This document shows, one piece after another, positions 8,157 to 17,200 of a stretch of DNA of 64,000 nucleotides. Every line of letters begins with the position of its first letter. The stretch's first letter is position 1. The stretch lies in the NCBI GenBank assembly GCA_003856375.1, contig CP034120.1, positions 3,901,501 through 3,965,500 on the forward strand, read 5' to 3'. A program made the position numbers and the translations under genes. The notes under the pieces were generated by a model that saw nothing but the letters and a program-made list of their open reading frames with translations, searched no databases and was not told the origin of the DNA. Source of the stretch: Glaciecola amylolytica. GTDB taxonomy: Bacteria > Bacteroidota > Bacteroidia > Flavobacteriales_D > Crocinitomicaceae.

Positions 8157-8187
8157 ATCCCAGGCTTCCCAAAGCTTGGGATTTTTT
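8157..8187 (+). terminator. Second hairpin terminator behind the tRNA remnant
   Basis: ATCCCAGGCTT pairs with AAGCTTGGGAT (one G:U) and is followed by TTTTTT. No gene directly upstream needs it, apart from the tRNA remnant. The stretch 8188-8444 holds only one CGCAATATTACG palindrome at 8260-8271 and AT-rich sequence. Confidence 0.65.
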
Positions 8188-8259
8188 GTTGAACCAAACT
8201 GAAAGTTCTACTTTCAAATAGAGAGCAATGTCCCCTTTTCGAACGCAAAATTGCCATAT

Positions 8260-8271
8260 CGCAATATTACG
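8260..8271. repeat. Dispersed palindrome, copy 1 (CGCAATATTACG)
   Basis: One of five intergenic copies of CGYRATATTRCG in the window (others at 19424, 19501, 23672 and 28793). Here it is preceded by ATTGCCATAT. Confidence 0.5.
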
Positions 8272-8444
8272 AACCGACCTCAAGTTTAGAATTATATAAA
8301 AAGATTTAATGTTTTGATTTTCAACAACTTAATACACGAGTCCAAACCACTCCCCTAATCCCAATCAAAAATCTTGACGCGCACCAGAAAGCCTGCATAA
8401 AGTTAATTTTCCATAACCAAACCCTTTCCAAAACAGGATTCCCT

Positions 8445-8452
8445 TACTTTTG
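8445..8452 (+). promoter_or_regulatory. -7 promoter box TACTTTTG
   Basis: Exact TAnnTTTG match 15 nt before the ATG at 8468. It overlaps an in-frame TTG at 8450 and so rules that start out. Confidence 0.6.
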
Positions 8453-8467
8453 GAGAAATCCGAACGT

Positions 8468-9022
8468 ATGAAAAACCTTGTTGCTGTTCTATTCCTTGTC
8501 ATTTCATCATTTTCCTTCTCGCAAAAAGACGCAACTGCCCTTGAAAAAGCGATGAAGAAACTGAAAGTGGGGACTGTATTGGTGGCAAACGTGGAAGGAA
8601 TCGATGAATATCCGCTTTGGTCACCGAAATCGGATTTTGTTGCCTGCTACATTTTCGGAGACTGGCATAAGTTCAATTTGAATGAAATGAAGCTCACAAC
8701 CGGAGATTGGCATGATCAGATAATCGGGATTATGAACAATGCAAAGGCCGTTTCTGTTATCAAAGACAGCAGTGAATTGAAACCATTTCTAGCCGTTTCT
8801 CCTTTCAATGAACGGGAAGTTACTACCAAAAAAGGAATGAAAATCGAATTGCGGTACAACAGCGATTTCACTGTTTCACTTGTTATTACCAAAGCCCGGG
8901 AAACCACTGTTCTTTGGACAAGTGAAGGTGAAAATTGCCACAGTCTGACCCTTTCTCCCGATGGGAAATTTGTAGCTTTTATCTGTGAATTGAACGGTTT
9001 AATGGTTATGAAAGTCGACTGA
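8468..9022 (+). CDS. Exported PD40/WD40-like protein, 184 aa
   Basis: Signal peptide MKNLVAVLFLVISSFSFSQ, then a short protein with two TolB/PD40-type beta-propeller strands: LWSPKSDFVACY near 50 and LTLSPDGKFVAFICE near 160-175. The SPDGKFVAF motif is the hallmark of PD40 repeats. At this length it holds at most a few blades, so it is probably a partial propeller or one that assembles with other copies. The ligand is unknown. Its stop directly abuts the stop of the convergent asparaginase gene (TGA then TCA), leaving no room for a terminator. Confidence 0.75.
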   Translation: MKNLVAVLFLVISSFSFSQKDATALEKAMKKLKVGTVLVANVEGIDEYPLWSPKSDFVACYIFGDWHKFNLNEMKLTTGDWHDQIIGIMNNAKAVSVIKDSSELKPFLAVSPFNEREVTTKKGMKIELRYNSDFTVSLVITKARETTVLWTSEGENCHSLTLSPDGKFVAFICELNGLMVMKVD

Positions 9023-10051
9023 TCAGATCGTCACTTCCCCGCAAACAGATTTTTGCAGCAGTTCTTTTGCCAAAACAAGATTCCCTTTACTTTTTCCAAG
9101 CACATACATCATCTTGCTCATTGCTGCTTCCGTGGTGAGGTCGTAGCCGGATAACACTCCGTTCTTCTCAAAGAAAGAGCTGGTTTCGTATTTCCCCTGC
9201 TCTACCCGTCCGGTTGAGCATTGCGTAATATTCAGAACAAGCCCTCCGTTTTGAAGATAATTCAACAACAATTCATGGAAGCGTTTGTCGGAAGGAGCAT
9301 TTCCGGAACCGTAAGTTTCGAGAATAATGGCTTTGGTTTTCTGAACATCGAAGATCGGCGCATAAATTTCCCAGTTAAGCCCAGGGAAGAATTTGATCAA
9401 AGCAACGGAAGCATCGAAATCGGTAAACAGTTCGAGTGCTTTTGAACTTTCGAACGTTTCTCCCGTGTAATCGATATGGACGCCTGCAACCGCCAATGGA
9501 CGCAAGTTTGGTGAACGAAATGCTTCGAAAGAAGATGCAGAAACTTTGGAAGTTCGGTTTCCGCGATAGAGCGAATACTCAAAATAGATTGCTACTTCCT
9601 GAATTTTCGGAGTTCCGTTTTCATCTTTATCAGCCGCAATTTCAATTGCCGTAATCAGATTTTCTTTTCCATCCGTCCGAATGGTTCCGATCGGTAATTG
9701 TGATCCGGTGAAGATGACCGGTTTTTTCAATCCCTGAAGCATAAAACTCAAGGCTGAAGCCGAAAAAGCCATTGTATCCGAACCGTGAAGAATCACAAAA
9801 CCGTCAAATTCGTGGTATTTCGCGTGCACCAATTCCGCCATTTCCTTCCACCAAAGCGGATTCATTTCAGAAGAATCAATCGGATGCGGAAAAGCCTGAG
9901 TCGTGAGCTGAACATTCAAACGCGCCAACTCCGGAATGTGTTTATACACGTCACCGAAATCAAAAGCCGTTAGCGAACCTGTTAAAGGATCATTCACCAT
10001 TCCGATTGTTCCTCCCGTATAAATAACGAGTACCTGGGGCGTTGTTTTCAT
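9023..10051 (-). CDS. ansA: Type I (cytoplasmic) L-asparaginase
   Basis: A 342-residue amidohydrolase that converts L-asparagine to aspartate and ammonia. The start at 10051 fits family length and places VLVIYTGGTIGMV at the N-terminus without a signal peptide. An 11-residue extension from 10084 is possible but looks unrelated. The first catalytic threonine is T12 (YTGGTIG). The second motif reads HGSDTMAFSA (S91-D92), where most type I enzymes have a threonine before the aspartate; serine could replace it chemically. The rest is typical (QLPIGTIRTDGKENL near 118-132). It is convergent with and abuts the gene at 8468-9022. Confidence 0.92.
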   Translation of the reverse strand: MKTTPQVLVIYTGGTIGMVNDPLTGSLTAFDFGDVYKHIPELARLNVQLTTQAFPHPIDSSEMNPLWWKEMAELVHAKYHEFDGFVILHGSDTMAFSASALSFMLQGLKKPVIFTGSQLPIGTIRTDGKENLITAIEIAADKDENGTPKIQEVAIYFEYSLYRGNRTSKVSASSFEAFRSPNLRPLAVAGVHIDYTGETFESSKALELFTDFDASVALIKFFPGLNWEIYAPIFDVQKTKAIILETYGSGNAPSDKRFHELLLNYLQNGGLVLNITQCSTGRVEQGKYETSSFFEKNGVLSGYDLTTEAAMSKMMYVLGKSKGNLVLAKELLQKSVCGEVTI

Positions 10052-10129
10052 GCTACTCCGATTTGTGCGACAAAGTTCATCCAAAATACTGAAATAGCAA
10101 GTTTCAGGATAGAAGTTTATTCCTGTTTC

Positions 10130-11275
10130 TTATTTACCAACAGGTGCAGCCCAAAACAGGTTCGGATTATTGGTCACATAACTGGTGATCGTAAAATTGG
10201 ATTTCTGGTTGACATGCTCCGTTTTCTGAGGTGTTTGATTGATCCCGTCAAGCGGAAGCAGTTCCAAATAAACCGTGTTTTTATCCGGAAATTCCGTCTC
10301 GTAATTGTATTCACTTGAAACCGGGCATTCCAGGCGATACAGATTCTTTGCCATATAATAACGAAGATACTCCTGAGCTTCTGTCGGTTCGGCATTATTC
10401 CAGTTCGCGCCCGGATTCAGCAACAACGGTTTCCCGTTAATCAAGCGTTCACGCACTTCTTCCACACTTAGCAGAGCTCCCTTTTCGTCCATCACATAAG
10501 CATCATGTGTCGGATCAAGGTAAATCCACTTCTTCAGATCATTGGAATAAACCATGTTGATTACATGACAATCATCGAATTTGAGTTCTTTCGGCATACC
10601 GGTAATGTAACGAGATTTAAAACCCATAGCCAGGAAGCACTCATTCAATGAGATTGCCAATCCACGACAGTTTAATCCTCTCGACCCGTCGCTGCAAGCC
10701 TGAATCATGTGATCTGCATTTTTCTCTTCAGGATTTCCATGCTGACCATCGTGTTCCACCAGATTGTGGATCCAATGCATCAAATTCAGCATCTGGTGAA
10801 TTTCACTTGCTTCTCCGGCAATGGAATCGAGGTTGTATTTTTTTCGCAGATCTTTCAAATCGACATTACTCGAATCCTGATAAGTGAATTCAGGAACAGG
10901 TCTCAAATCCTTTACATTGTATTTTTTTGCTTGCTTCAATTTCCCAAGGTAATCCGGCCCTTTAAAAAATTCCACACGGGTATGACAGGTATCTGTTTGA
11001 TTGTAGATCACGATGAAATCAACAACAGGATTTTTCTTACTGACTTTCACTGTTAAAGAGTCCATATCCGTGATGAACCGTACTTCGTTTCCCGTCGATT
11101 GATAGATATCAGGCTTCGTTTCCGGTGAAATGGTCCACATTCGGACAGTTCTCGGATCGTCATCCGAAACCTTCATCCGGAAGGTCTTGATTTTAGTATG
11201 AAGTACTTGCTGTTTTTTCTGTGCGAAAGTCAACACAGACAATAAAATCATTGTAACAGTTAAAATCGGGCGCAT
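10130..11275 (-). CDS. Exported transglutaminase-like (papain-fold) protein
   Basis: A 381-residue protein with a signal peptide (about 1-19, ending TFAQ). The central domain at about 155-262 has the Cys-His-Asp triad of the transglutaminase-like superfamily: C203 in GLNCRGLA, H237 in DDCHVIN and D254 in YLDPTHDAY. Such bacterial domains are usually proteases or peptide-modifying enzymes, not true crosslinkers. The flanking N-terminal region (20-130) looks beta-rich. Substrate unknown; probable location periplasm or outside the cell. Transcription runs toward asparaginase 78 nt away, so they may share a transcript. Confidence 0.82.
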   Translation of the reverse strand: MRPILTVTMILLSVLTFAQKKQQVLHTKIKTFRMKVSDDDPRTVRMWTISPETKPDIYQSTGNEVRFITDMDSLTVKVSKKNPVVDFIVIYNQTDTCHTRVEFFKGPDYLGKLKQAKKYNVKDLRPVPEFTYQDSSNVDLKDLRKKYNLDSIAGEASEIHQMLNLMHWIHNLVEHDGQHGNPEEKNADHMIQACSDGSRGLNCRGLAISLNECFLAMGFKSRYITGMPKELKFDDCHVINMVYSNDLKKWIYLDPTHDAYVMDEKGALLSVEEVRERLINGKPLLLNPGANWNNAEPTEAQEYLRYYMAKNLYRLECPVSSEYNYETEFPDKNTVYLELLPLDGINQTPQKTEHVNQKSNFTITSYVTNNPNLFWAAPVGK

Positions 11276-11339
11276 ACATTGAAGTTAGGCCCCGAAGATA
11301 ATCTCTTTTCGTATGAAATTATTGGAAAATTGGGACATT

Positions 11340-12107
11340 TCAGGGATGAAACACTTTCAAGGCATTCTGAGTAGTCACTTCCTGCAATTGACTCAAAGGA
11401 AGTTCCAGAATTTCCGCCATTTTTTCTGCTGTGTGAACCACGTAAGCGCTTTCATTTCGTTTTCCGCGGTAAGGAACCGGCGACAAATACGGCGCATCCG
11501 TTTCCAGTAACAGTTTTTCCAAAGGAATGTGTTTCAGTGTTTCCGGAAGATCCGATTTCTTGTACGTTACAACACCTCCGATTCCGAAAGAAAATCCCTT
11601 GTAACCCAGAATTTTTTGTACATCCTGCTCATTTCCGGTAAAACAATGGAAAATTCCACGAAGCCTTTCATCGTTTTCCTGATCCAATACTTCGTAAATC
11701 TCCGGAAAAGAATCGCGTGCGTGAATCACTATCGGGAGCTGCATTTCTTTTGCCCATTGAATCTGGGTTCTGAATGCTTCTTTTTGCTCGTTGATAAACG
11801 TTTTGTCCCAATACAAATCAATCCCGATCTCACCAATAGCTACATACGATCTTTTGTCCAGCAACAGGCGCATTTTAGCCAAAACGAGTTCCCAGTTCGC
11901 ATCAACCGAACAAGGATGCAAGCCCATCATGGCAAAACAGTTTTCCGGAAATTGCTTTTCCAGCGCGTGCATTCCATCGATAGAATCCAGATCAATATTG
12001 GGCATATACATTCGTTCAACTCCAGCCGCAATAGCCCGTTGAATCATTTCCGTACGATCTTCACCAAACTGATCGGAGTAAAGATGTGTGTGTGTGTCGA
12101 TAAACAT
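11340..12107 (-). CDS. tatD: TatD family metal-dependent deoxyribonuclease
   Basis: A 255-residue TIM-barrel metal hydrolase with the full TatD metal set: DTHTH at 4-8, the HP motif (MGLHPC near 63), GEIGID near 92 supplying the glutamate, HARD near 128, HCF near 153 and ETDAPYL near 203. Family members are cytoplasmic 3'-5' exonucleases acting on DNA. The length is normal. The start codon region contains a (TG)n run that encodes the alternating T-H residues. A structured intergenic region separates it from the bacilliredoxin gene upstream. Confidence 0.93.
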   Translation of the reverse strand: MFIDTHTHLYSDQFGEDRTEMIQRAIAAGVERMYMPNIDLDSIDGMHALEKQFPENCFAMMGLHPCSVDANWELVLAKMRLLLDKRSYVAIGEIGIDLYWDKTFINEQKEAFRTQIQWAKEMQLPIVIHARDSFPEIYEVLDQENDERLRGIFHCFTGNEQDVQKILGYKGFSFGIGGVVTYKKSDLPETLKHIPLEKLLLETDAPYLSPVPYRGKRNESAYVVHTAEKMAEILELPLSQLQEVTTQNALKVFHP

Positions 12108-12113
12108 AATCTG

Positions 12114-12215
12114 GATTTTAGGGCTTCAGGACTACAAGATTTTAAGCTATTATTAATATAAAAGGACTTTAAGACAAAACGTCCTAAAGTCCCGAAATCT
12201 TGAGATCCTAAAATC
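12114..12215. repeat. 102-nt nested hairpin; inner part a likely terminator
   Basis: Three inverted pairs are nested: GATTTTAGG (12114-12122) with CCTAAAATC (12207-12215), CAAGATTT (12135-12142) with AAATCTTG (12195-12202), and GGACTTTAAGAC (12164-12175) with GTCCTAAAGTCC (12181-12192, one G:U). The innermost stem is followed on the minus strand by a T-rich stretch, so it can terminate the bacilliredoxin transcript. The outer pairs are not needed for that. Confidence 0.6.
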
Positions 12216-12222
12216 TCTTCTC

Positions 12223-12639
12223 TTAACAGAATTCCTCGTAAGCAGCAGCCAGATTCTCAGCAATCATTGCTGCGGTAACTCCTTCGATATTGTGTCTTTC
12301 TAAAAAGTGAACCAATTTTCCGTCTTTGAACAAAGCCACAGATGGTGACGATGGAGGAAATGGCAAGAAATATTTACGTGCTTGTTGTGTTGCATCAGTA
12401 TCAACTCCTGCAAAAACAGTCAGTAAATGATCCGGTTTTTTTCCTTCGTGATCCAAAGACAATTTCACTCCCGGACGTAAATTTCCTGCTGCACATCCGC
12501 AAACAGAGTTTACTACCACTAGAGCAACTCCTGTGCTGTTTGGAATAGTTGCATCAACTTCTGATGCTGAAACAAGTTGTTGAAAGCCCACACGTGTAAG
12601 GTCTTCCTTCATTGGTTGTACAAGTTCTGGTGGGTACAT
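12223..12639 (-). CDS. Bacilliredoxin, BrxA/BrxB family
   Basis: A 138-residue thioredoxin-fold protein of the BrxA/BrxB (YphP/YqiW) family, with the characteristic CGC active site at C47-G48-C49 (NSVCGCAAG). Known members remove bacillithiol from oxidised proteins; in Bacteroidota the partner thiol would be inferred. Start MYPPELVQPMKEDL and end are full length for the family. A TAACTTTG promoter box lies 21 nt upstream, and a hairpin terminator follows at 12164-12192. Confidence 0.93.
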   Translation of the reverse strand: MYPPELVQPMKEDLTRVGFQQLVSASEVDATIPNSTGVALVVVNSVCGCAAGNLRPGVKLSLDHEGKKPDHLLTVFAGVDTDATQQARKYFLPFPPSSPSVALFKDGKLVHFLERHNIEGVTAAMIAENLAAAYEEFC

Positions 12640-12660
12640 ACTATTTAAATTTTAATAGTA

Positions 12661-12668
12661 CAAAGTTA
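12661..12668 (-). promoter_or_regulatory. -7 promoter box TAACTTTG
   Basis: Minus-strand exact TAnnTTTG, 21 nt before the ATG of the bacilliredoxin gene. No clear -33 element. Confidence 0.55.
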
Positions 12669-12826
12669 CTGATTCTTCTTGCTTCGGAAAAGAAATGAGG
12701 ATTTCAATTTTTGCCAAATAACTTTAAAACGATTCTAAATGACGAAAAATTCAAATTTTTTCAACGAAATCGGAGTTTATCAACAAATTATTTATTTACT
12801 TTGTCCCAGATTAAAAAGGAAAAGAA

Positions 12827-13006
12827 ATGAATAGTTTTTGGTGGACACTCGGAAAAATTCTAAATGGTGCTTGGTTTTATGACAACATCGGTGATATCTT
12901 TAACTATTCTGTGATTCTTCTTGGATTCTTCGGATTATTCTACTGGTTGAACTGGCAAAACAAGTTCAATAAGCAAGCTGAAAAAGATCCGAATCAATTG
13001 AAATAA
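12827..13006 (+). CDS. Small membrane protein, 59 aa
   Basis: An open frame of 59 codons from ATG 12827 to TAA 13004-13006, with a purine-rich AAGGAAAAGAA just upstream as a ribosome site. It starts MNSFWWTLGKILNGAWFYDN, then one membrane segment (SVILLGFFGLFYWLNW, about 28-43) and a charged tail NKFNKQAEKDPNQLK. A perfect terminator follows 23 nt later, and a near-match promoter box (TTACTTTG, 12796-12803) lies ahead. The layout resembles small single-pass proteins of Flavobacteriales such as the DUF6341 type, but I cannot confirm the family. It is too short for many gene callers. Confidence 0.75.
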   Translation: MNSFWWTLGKILNGAWFYDNIGDIFNYSVILLGFFGLFYWLNWQNKFNKQAEKDPNQLK

Positions 13007-13029
13007 TTTATTCGATTTTAAATAGTTGG

Positions 13030-13057
13030 AAGGTCTTCGTTTGGAGACCTTTTTTAT
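13030..13057 (+). terminator. Terminator of the 59-aa protein gene
   Basis: AAGGTCT (13030-13036) pairs with AGACCTT (13045-13051) and is followed by a T run (TTTTTATTTT). Confidence 0.85.
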
Positions 13058-13135
13058 TTTCCGTTGGTACACGATGTACAGGGATATGTGCATTATCTGC
13101 ACCCAAACAAATTCCAGAATACAAAACGAGTTGTT

Positions 13136-13225
13136 TTTACCACAGATGCACAAATTAAACAGCTCGGCTACGTTCGCTTAAATGGCGACTGGTAAGCGTC
13201 ATAAAAAATCTGCGCATCTGCGGGA
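13136..13225. repeat. Dispersed long imperfect palindrome, copy A
   Basis: The ends 13138-13156 and 13207-13225 are inverted copies of each other with a few mismatches (ACCACAGATGCAC versus GCGCATCTGCGGG). The middle (13174-13191, TCGCTTAAATGGCGACTG) is found as an exact reverse complement at 38783-38800. It makes up most of the 378-bp gene-free stretch 13007-13384; nothing else is seen there. Confidence 0.6.
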
Positions 13226-13384
13226 AAAATAAAATGGGGTATCAATTCTGATGAATTCCCCACGTGTGGCGTACCTACCCACGCGAACCAACAGAAGTTT
13301 TCCTATTTTTATCCTTCGGGTAAAATCGGTTTCCAATTCCAATGGTTTAACTTTTTGAACCCATTCAACTTTTGAACTTGTTTT

Positions 13385-14059
13385 ATGCTGACATTCATCA
13401 TCACTGCCGGAGGAATCGGAAAAAGAATGGGAGGATCAACCCCCAAACAATTCTTATTGCTGAATGGGAAACCTCTTTTAATGCATACCATTGAACGAAT
13501 CCACCACTTTGATGCTTCAGCAGAATTGATTGTGACACTTCCGGAAGACTATCTGAAAGATTGGGAGGAAATGTGTGAGAAATATTCCTTTCAGATCAAA
13601 CATGCTGTAATCCCAGGTGGTGAAGAACGCTTTGATTCCATTAAAAATGCACTTGAACTCGCAAACGGTGAATGGATTGCGGTTCACGACGGTGTAAGAC
13701 CCTTTGCCGGGCGGCAAGTTCTGACCGAATTGGTAAAAGCGGTAAAAACACATCGGGCAGTTATTCCGGTTGTTCCCGTGAAAGAATCCCTTCGATTGGT
13801 AGAAGGAGAAAGCAGTGCTGCCGTACCACGAAATCATTATCAGATCGTGCAAACGCCTCAAATCTTTGAAGGAAAGCTTCTGAAAAAAGCCTACGAACAA
13901 AAATATACCCACTCTTTCACGGACGATGCCAGCGTAGTGGAATCAATCGGAGCACGCATTCATTTAATTCCCGGAAACGATGAAAACATTAAGATAACAA
14001 ACCCGGTTGATTTAAAACTGGCTGAGATTCTGCTTCATTCTTTAAAAGATGTATACTAA
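13385..14059 (+). CDS. ispD: 2-C-methyl-D-erythritol 4-phosphate cytidylyltransferase
   Basis: A 224-residue enzyme of the non-mevalonate isoprenoid pathway that joins MEP with CTP. The nucleotide-binding start reads ITAGGIGKRMGGSTPKQF (residues 6-23), followed by HDGVRPF near 100, FTDDASVVE near 177-185 and NIKITNPVDLKLAE near 200. The glycine loop has TAGG where AAGxG is usual, but the lysine and arginine are kept. Length and order match the family. It stands alone and no other MEP-pathway gene is in the window. Confidence 0.94.
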   Translation: MLTFIITAGGIGKRMGGSTPKQFLLLNGKPLLMHTIERIHHFDASAELIVTLPEDYLKDWEEMCEKYSFQIKHAVIPGGEERFDSIKNALELANGEWIAVHDGVRPFAGRQVLTELVKAVKTHRAVIPVVPVKESLRLVEGESSAAVPRNHYQIVQTPQIFEGKLLKKAYEQKYTHSFTDDASVVESIGARIHLIPGNDENIKITNPVDLKLAEILLHSLKDVY

Positions 14060-14239
14060 ATCGATTGGGTTTTAAACAATCATGAAATTCATTTGAATGA
14101 ATTATTTCCTTGGGAGAAATTTTATTCACATCTGTTTCATAAATTTCACAGACTCCAAACACAATCTTATCAGAAAAGTTATTTAGGCAAGAGGCTTTGA
14201 TTACATGCTGAACGGAACTTTGCCAAAAGTTTTACAGTA

Positions 14240-17200
14240 ATGAAAAAAACCTTACTCTTTATCGGATCCGTATTAATGGGAATGAATAGCTTCTCCCAGA
14301 ATCCCGGACTCGTGATCTCAGAAATTTTAGCGAATCCTTCAGGAACAGATTCTCCTTTTGAATGGATTGAATTAGTAGCAACTTCCAACATCAATTTCGC
14401 AACAACTCCCTATACAGTAGTTTGTAATAACTCCGCTGCAACGGTCAATGGCTGGATTGAAGGAGGAAGCATTACCTATGCTTTTCAAATCAACACCGGA
14501 ACGGTGAATGCCGGAGACGTGGTTTATGTAGGTGGTTCATCCATGGCTCCAACCGGAACCCAGATCAGAACGATCAATACCGGAACAACTGCCGGAGACG
14601 GATTTGGTGCGGCAGCAACAGGTGGAGTTGTCGGAAACGGAGGATCGAACGGAGATGGAATTGCCGTTTTCAATTTGGCTTCCGCATCCATTACCAATTC
14701 GAGTGTACCGGTAGATGCAGTATTCTACGGAACAGCTCTTGGCTCTGCTGTTTTGAACGGTGGTTTGAATGGTTATCAGCTGCCGGTTAATGATTTATAT
14801 ACAGGAGGAAAGCTTCAGGCAAATTCATTTTTTGCCGGAGATCCAGGTGGAGACCAGTCCATTCGCGCAACGGGATTGTTTAATACCCAAACCGGACTTT
14901 GGTCCTCTCAGCGCAATTGGGCTGTTGGTACTCCAACTTTGGATAATCTTTCTACTGTCAGCTTGATCAGTGCAACACCGGGAACAATTACCTTCTCTGC
15001 AGTTACACAAAACTTTACTGAAAATGCAGGAACAGTTAACGTCGGGCTTACATCTGCTTCGCCAAATGCGTATCCTGCAAAAGTGATTTTAAGCTATTCC
15101 GTTTATTCGGATGCAACCGAAGGTGCTGATTTCACTTTGGCAGAAGATACCGTGACGATTCCAGCGAGTTTTGCGGGGACACAGAATGTGGCTTTGACCA
15201 TTTTAGACGATATTTTGGCAGAAAGAACGGAAAAAGTAATTCTGAAAGTGAGATCCCTATACAATGCGAACATCGGAACAAACAGTTTCCAGATCATCTA
15301 TATCAAAGACAACGATTATCAGGCTCCGGCACCAAACAATGAATTGAAGCTGAACCTGCTTTCAAGCTTTTCCAATGGCGCAGAAGGAAGCAACTCTGCA
15401 GAAATTGTAGCTTTTGACCCTACAACAGATAAATTGTACATCGCAAACTCAATCGGGGCGAAAATAGATATCGTAGACCTTTCGAATGCTTCTACTCCGG
15501 CTTTATTGAATTCCGTTTCGGTAACACCATACGGAAACATCAACTCATTGACTGTTCATAACGGAGTGGTAGCATGTGCGGTAGAAAATACGAACCCGCA
15601 AGCAAACGGAACCGTAGTTTTCCTAAACCAAAACGGAGTCCTTATTTCTCAGGTTCCTGTAGGTGCAATGCCGGATATGATCACATTCAATAATGATTAC
15701 ACGAAGGTTTTGGTGGCTTGTGAAGGTGAGCCGAAATCAGATTATTCCATTGATCCGGAAGGTTCTGTAGGAATCATCGATATTACAGGTGGTTATCCGA
15801 CTCTTACTGCTGCAAACGTAACAATGGTGAACTTCCAGTCTTTCAACGGACAGGAAGCTGCTTTACGTGCTCAGGGAATCCGCATTTTCGGGCCCGGAAG
15901 TTCTGCAGCACAGGATTTCGAACCGGAATACATTACAATTTCAGAAGATAACTCCACTGCTTTTGTTTCCTTACAGGAAAACAATGCAATGGCCGTGATC
16001 AATATCGCAGCAGGAACGGTAAGCGCCGTTCGTCCGTTGGGAACAATGAACTATGCAAACGGAAACAACGGATTGGATGCTTCTGATCAAACTGCAGGAG
16101 TTTTCATCGGCTCTGCTCCGATCAAAGGATTATTTATGCCGGATGCTTTGGCTCATGCTTCTATTTCAGGAACAGAATACATTTTCTCTGCGAATGAAGG
16201 TGATGCCCGCGAATACACAGCGATTACAGAAGTGGCTCGTTTGTCTGCAACTTCATTGGATGCTTCTATTCCTGATCTGAACATTTTGAAACACAATCAA
16301 TTTTTGGGTCGTATCAACGTAACGAATGCAAGCGGTGATACAGACGGAGACGGAGATATCGATGATATTCATGTGTTCGGAACGCGTTCGTTCTCTATCT
16401 GGAATGCACAAACAGGTGCTTTGGTATTTGATTCAAAAGATCTGATCGAACAAATTACAGCAAATCATCCTACATTGAGCGGTTTGTTCAATGCAAGCAA
16501 CTCCTCAGGAACTGCTACTTCTAAAAACCGCTCGGATGATAAAGGTCCGGAGCCGGAAGGTGTCGCTACGGCAGTGATCAACGGAAACCATTACCTGTTT
16601 GTTTCTTTGGAACGTGTTGGTGGTGTAATGATGTTCAACGTGGATGTTCCGAGTGCGCCGGTTTATGTTGGTTACTACAACAACCGTTCTGTTGGGGCAA
16701 ACAGTGGTCCGGATCGTGGTGCTGAAGGAATCATTATTATCAAAAAAGAGAATTCTCCGACAGGAAAAGATATCGTGATCTTAGCGAACGAAGTAAGTTC
16801 AACACTTTCCATTTTTGAAGTCAATACCTGTGTGGATTTAGCAGGAGCAACAATTACTGTTCCTACAGATTCTATTTGTAACGGTGATCAGGTTGTTTTA
16901 ACTATTCCGGGAAGTGCTCAAAGCACGGTTCAATGGTTAAAGAATAATCAGGTTATCTCCGGAGGAACAGGAAATTCACTTACTGTAACAGAAGCAGGAA
17001 ACTACCGCGTGTATGTTTCGAACACAACTCATGCTTGTGCGGATACTACAACAAATGAAGCGATCACTGTATTGGCTTTACCAAGTGTTGCAGCCGGATC
17101 AGATCTTACGATTTGTGCAGGAGACACTGCAAACCTGGAAGCAACCACAAACGGAACAATTGTCTGGAACAACGGTATACAGGACGGAGTTGATTTCTTC

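Noticed and set aside
8000-8257. 85-codon open frame on the minus strand in the tRNA downstream region
   Set aside because: It runs through two terminators and the tRNA remnant and lacks a promoter or ribosome site; probably chance.
12084-12097. (TG)n run at the tatD start as a phase-variation tract
   Set aside because: It encodes the metal-binding DTHTH motif that is required by the family, so it is explained by coding.
11529-12161. 210-codon open frame on the plus strand
   Set aside because: It lies opposite the clear TatD gene and runs into the hairpin region; its composition is that of a shadow frame.
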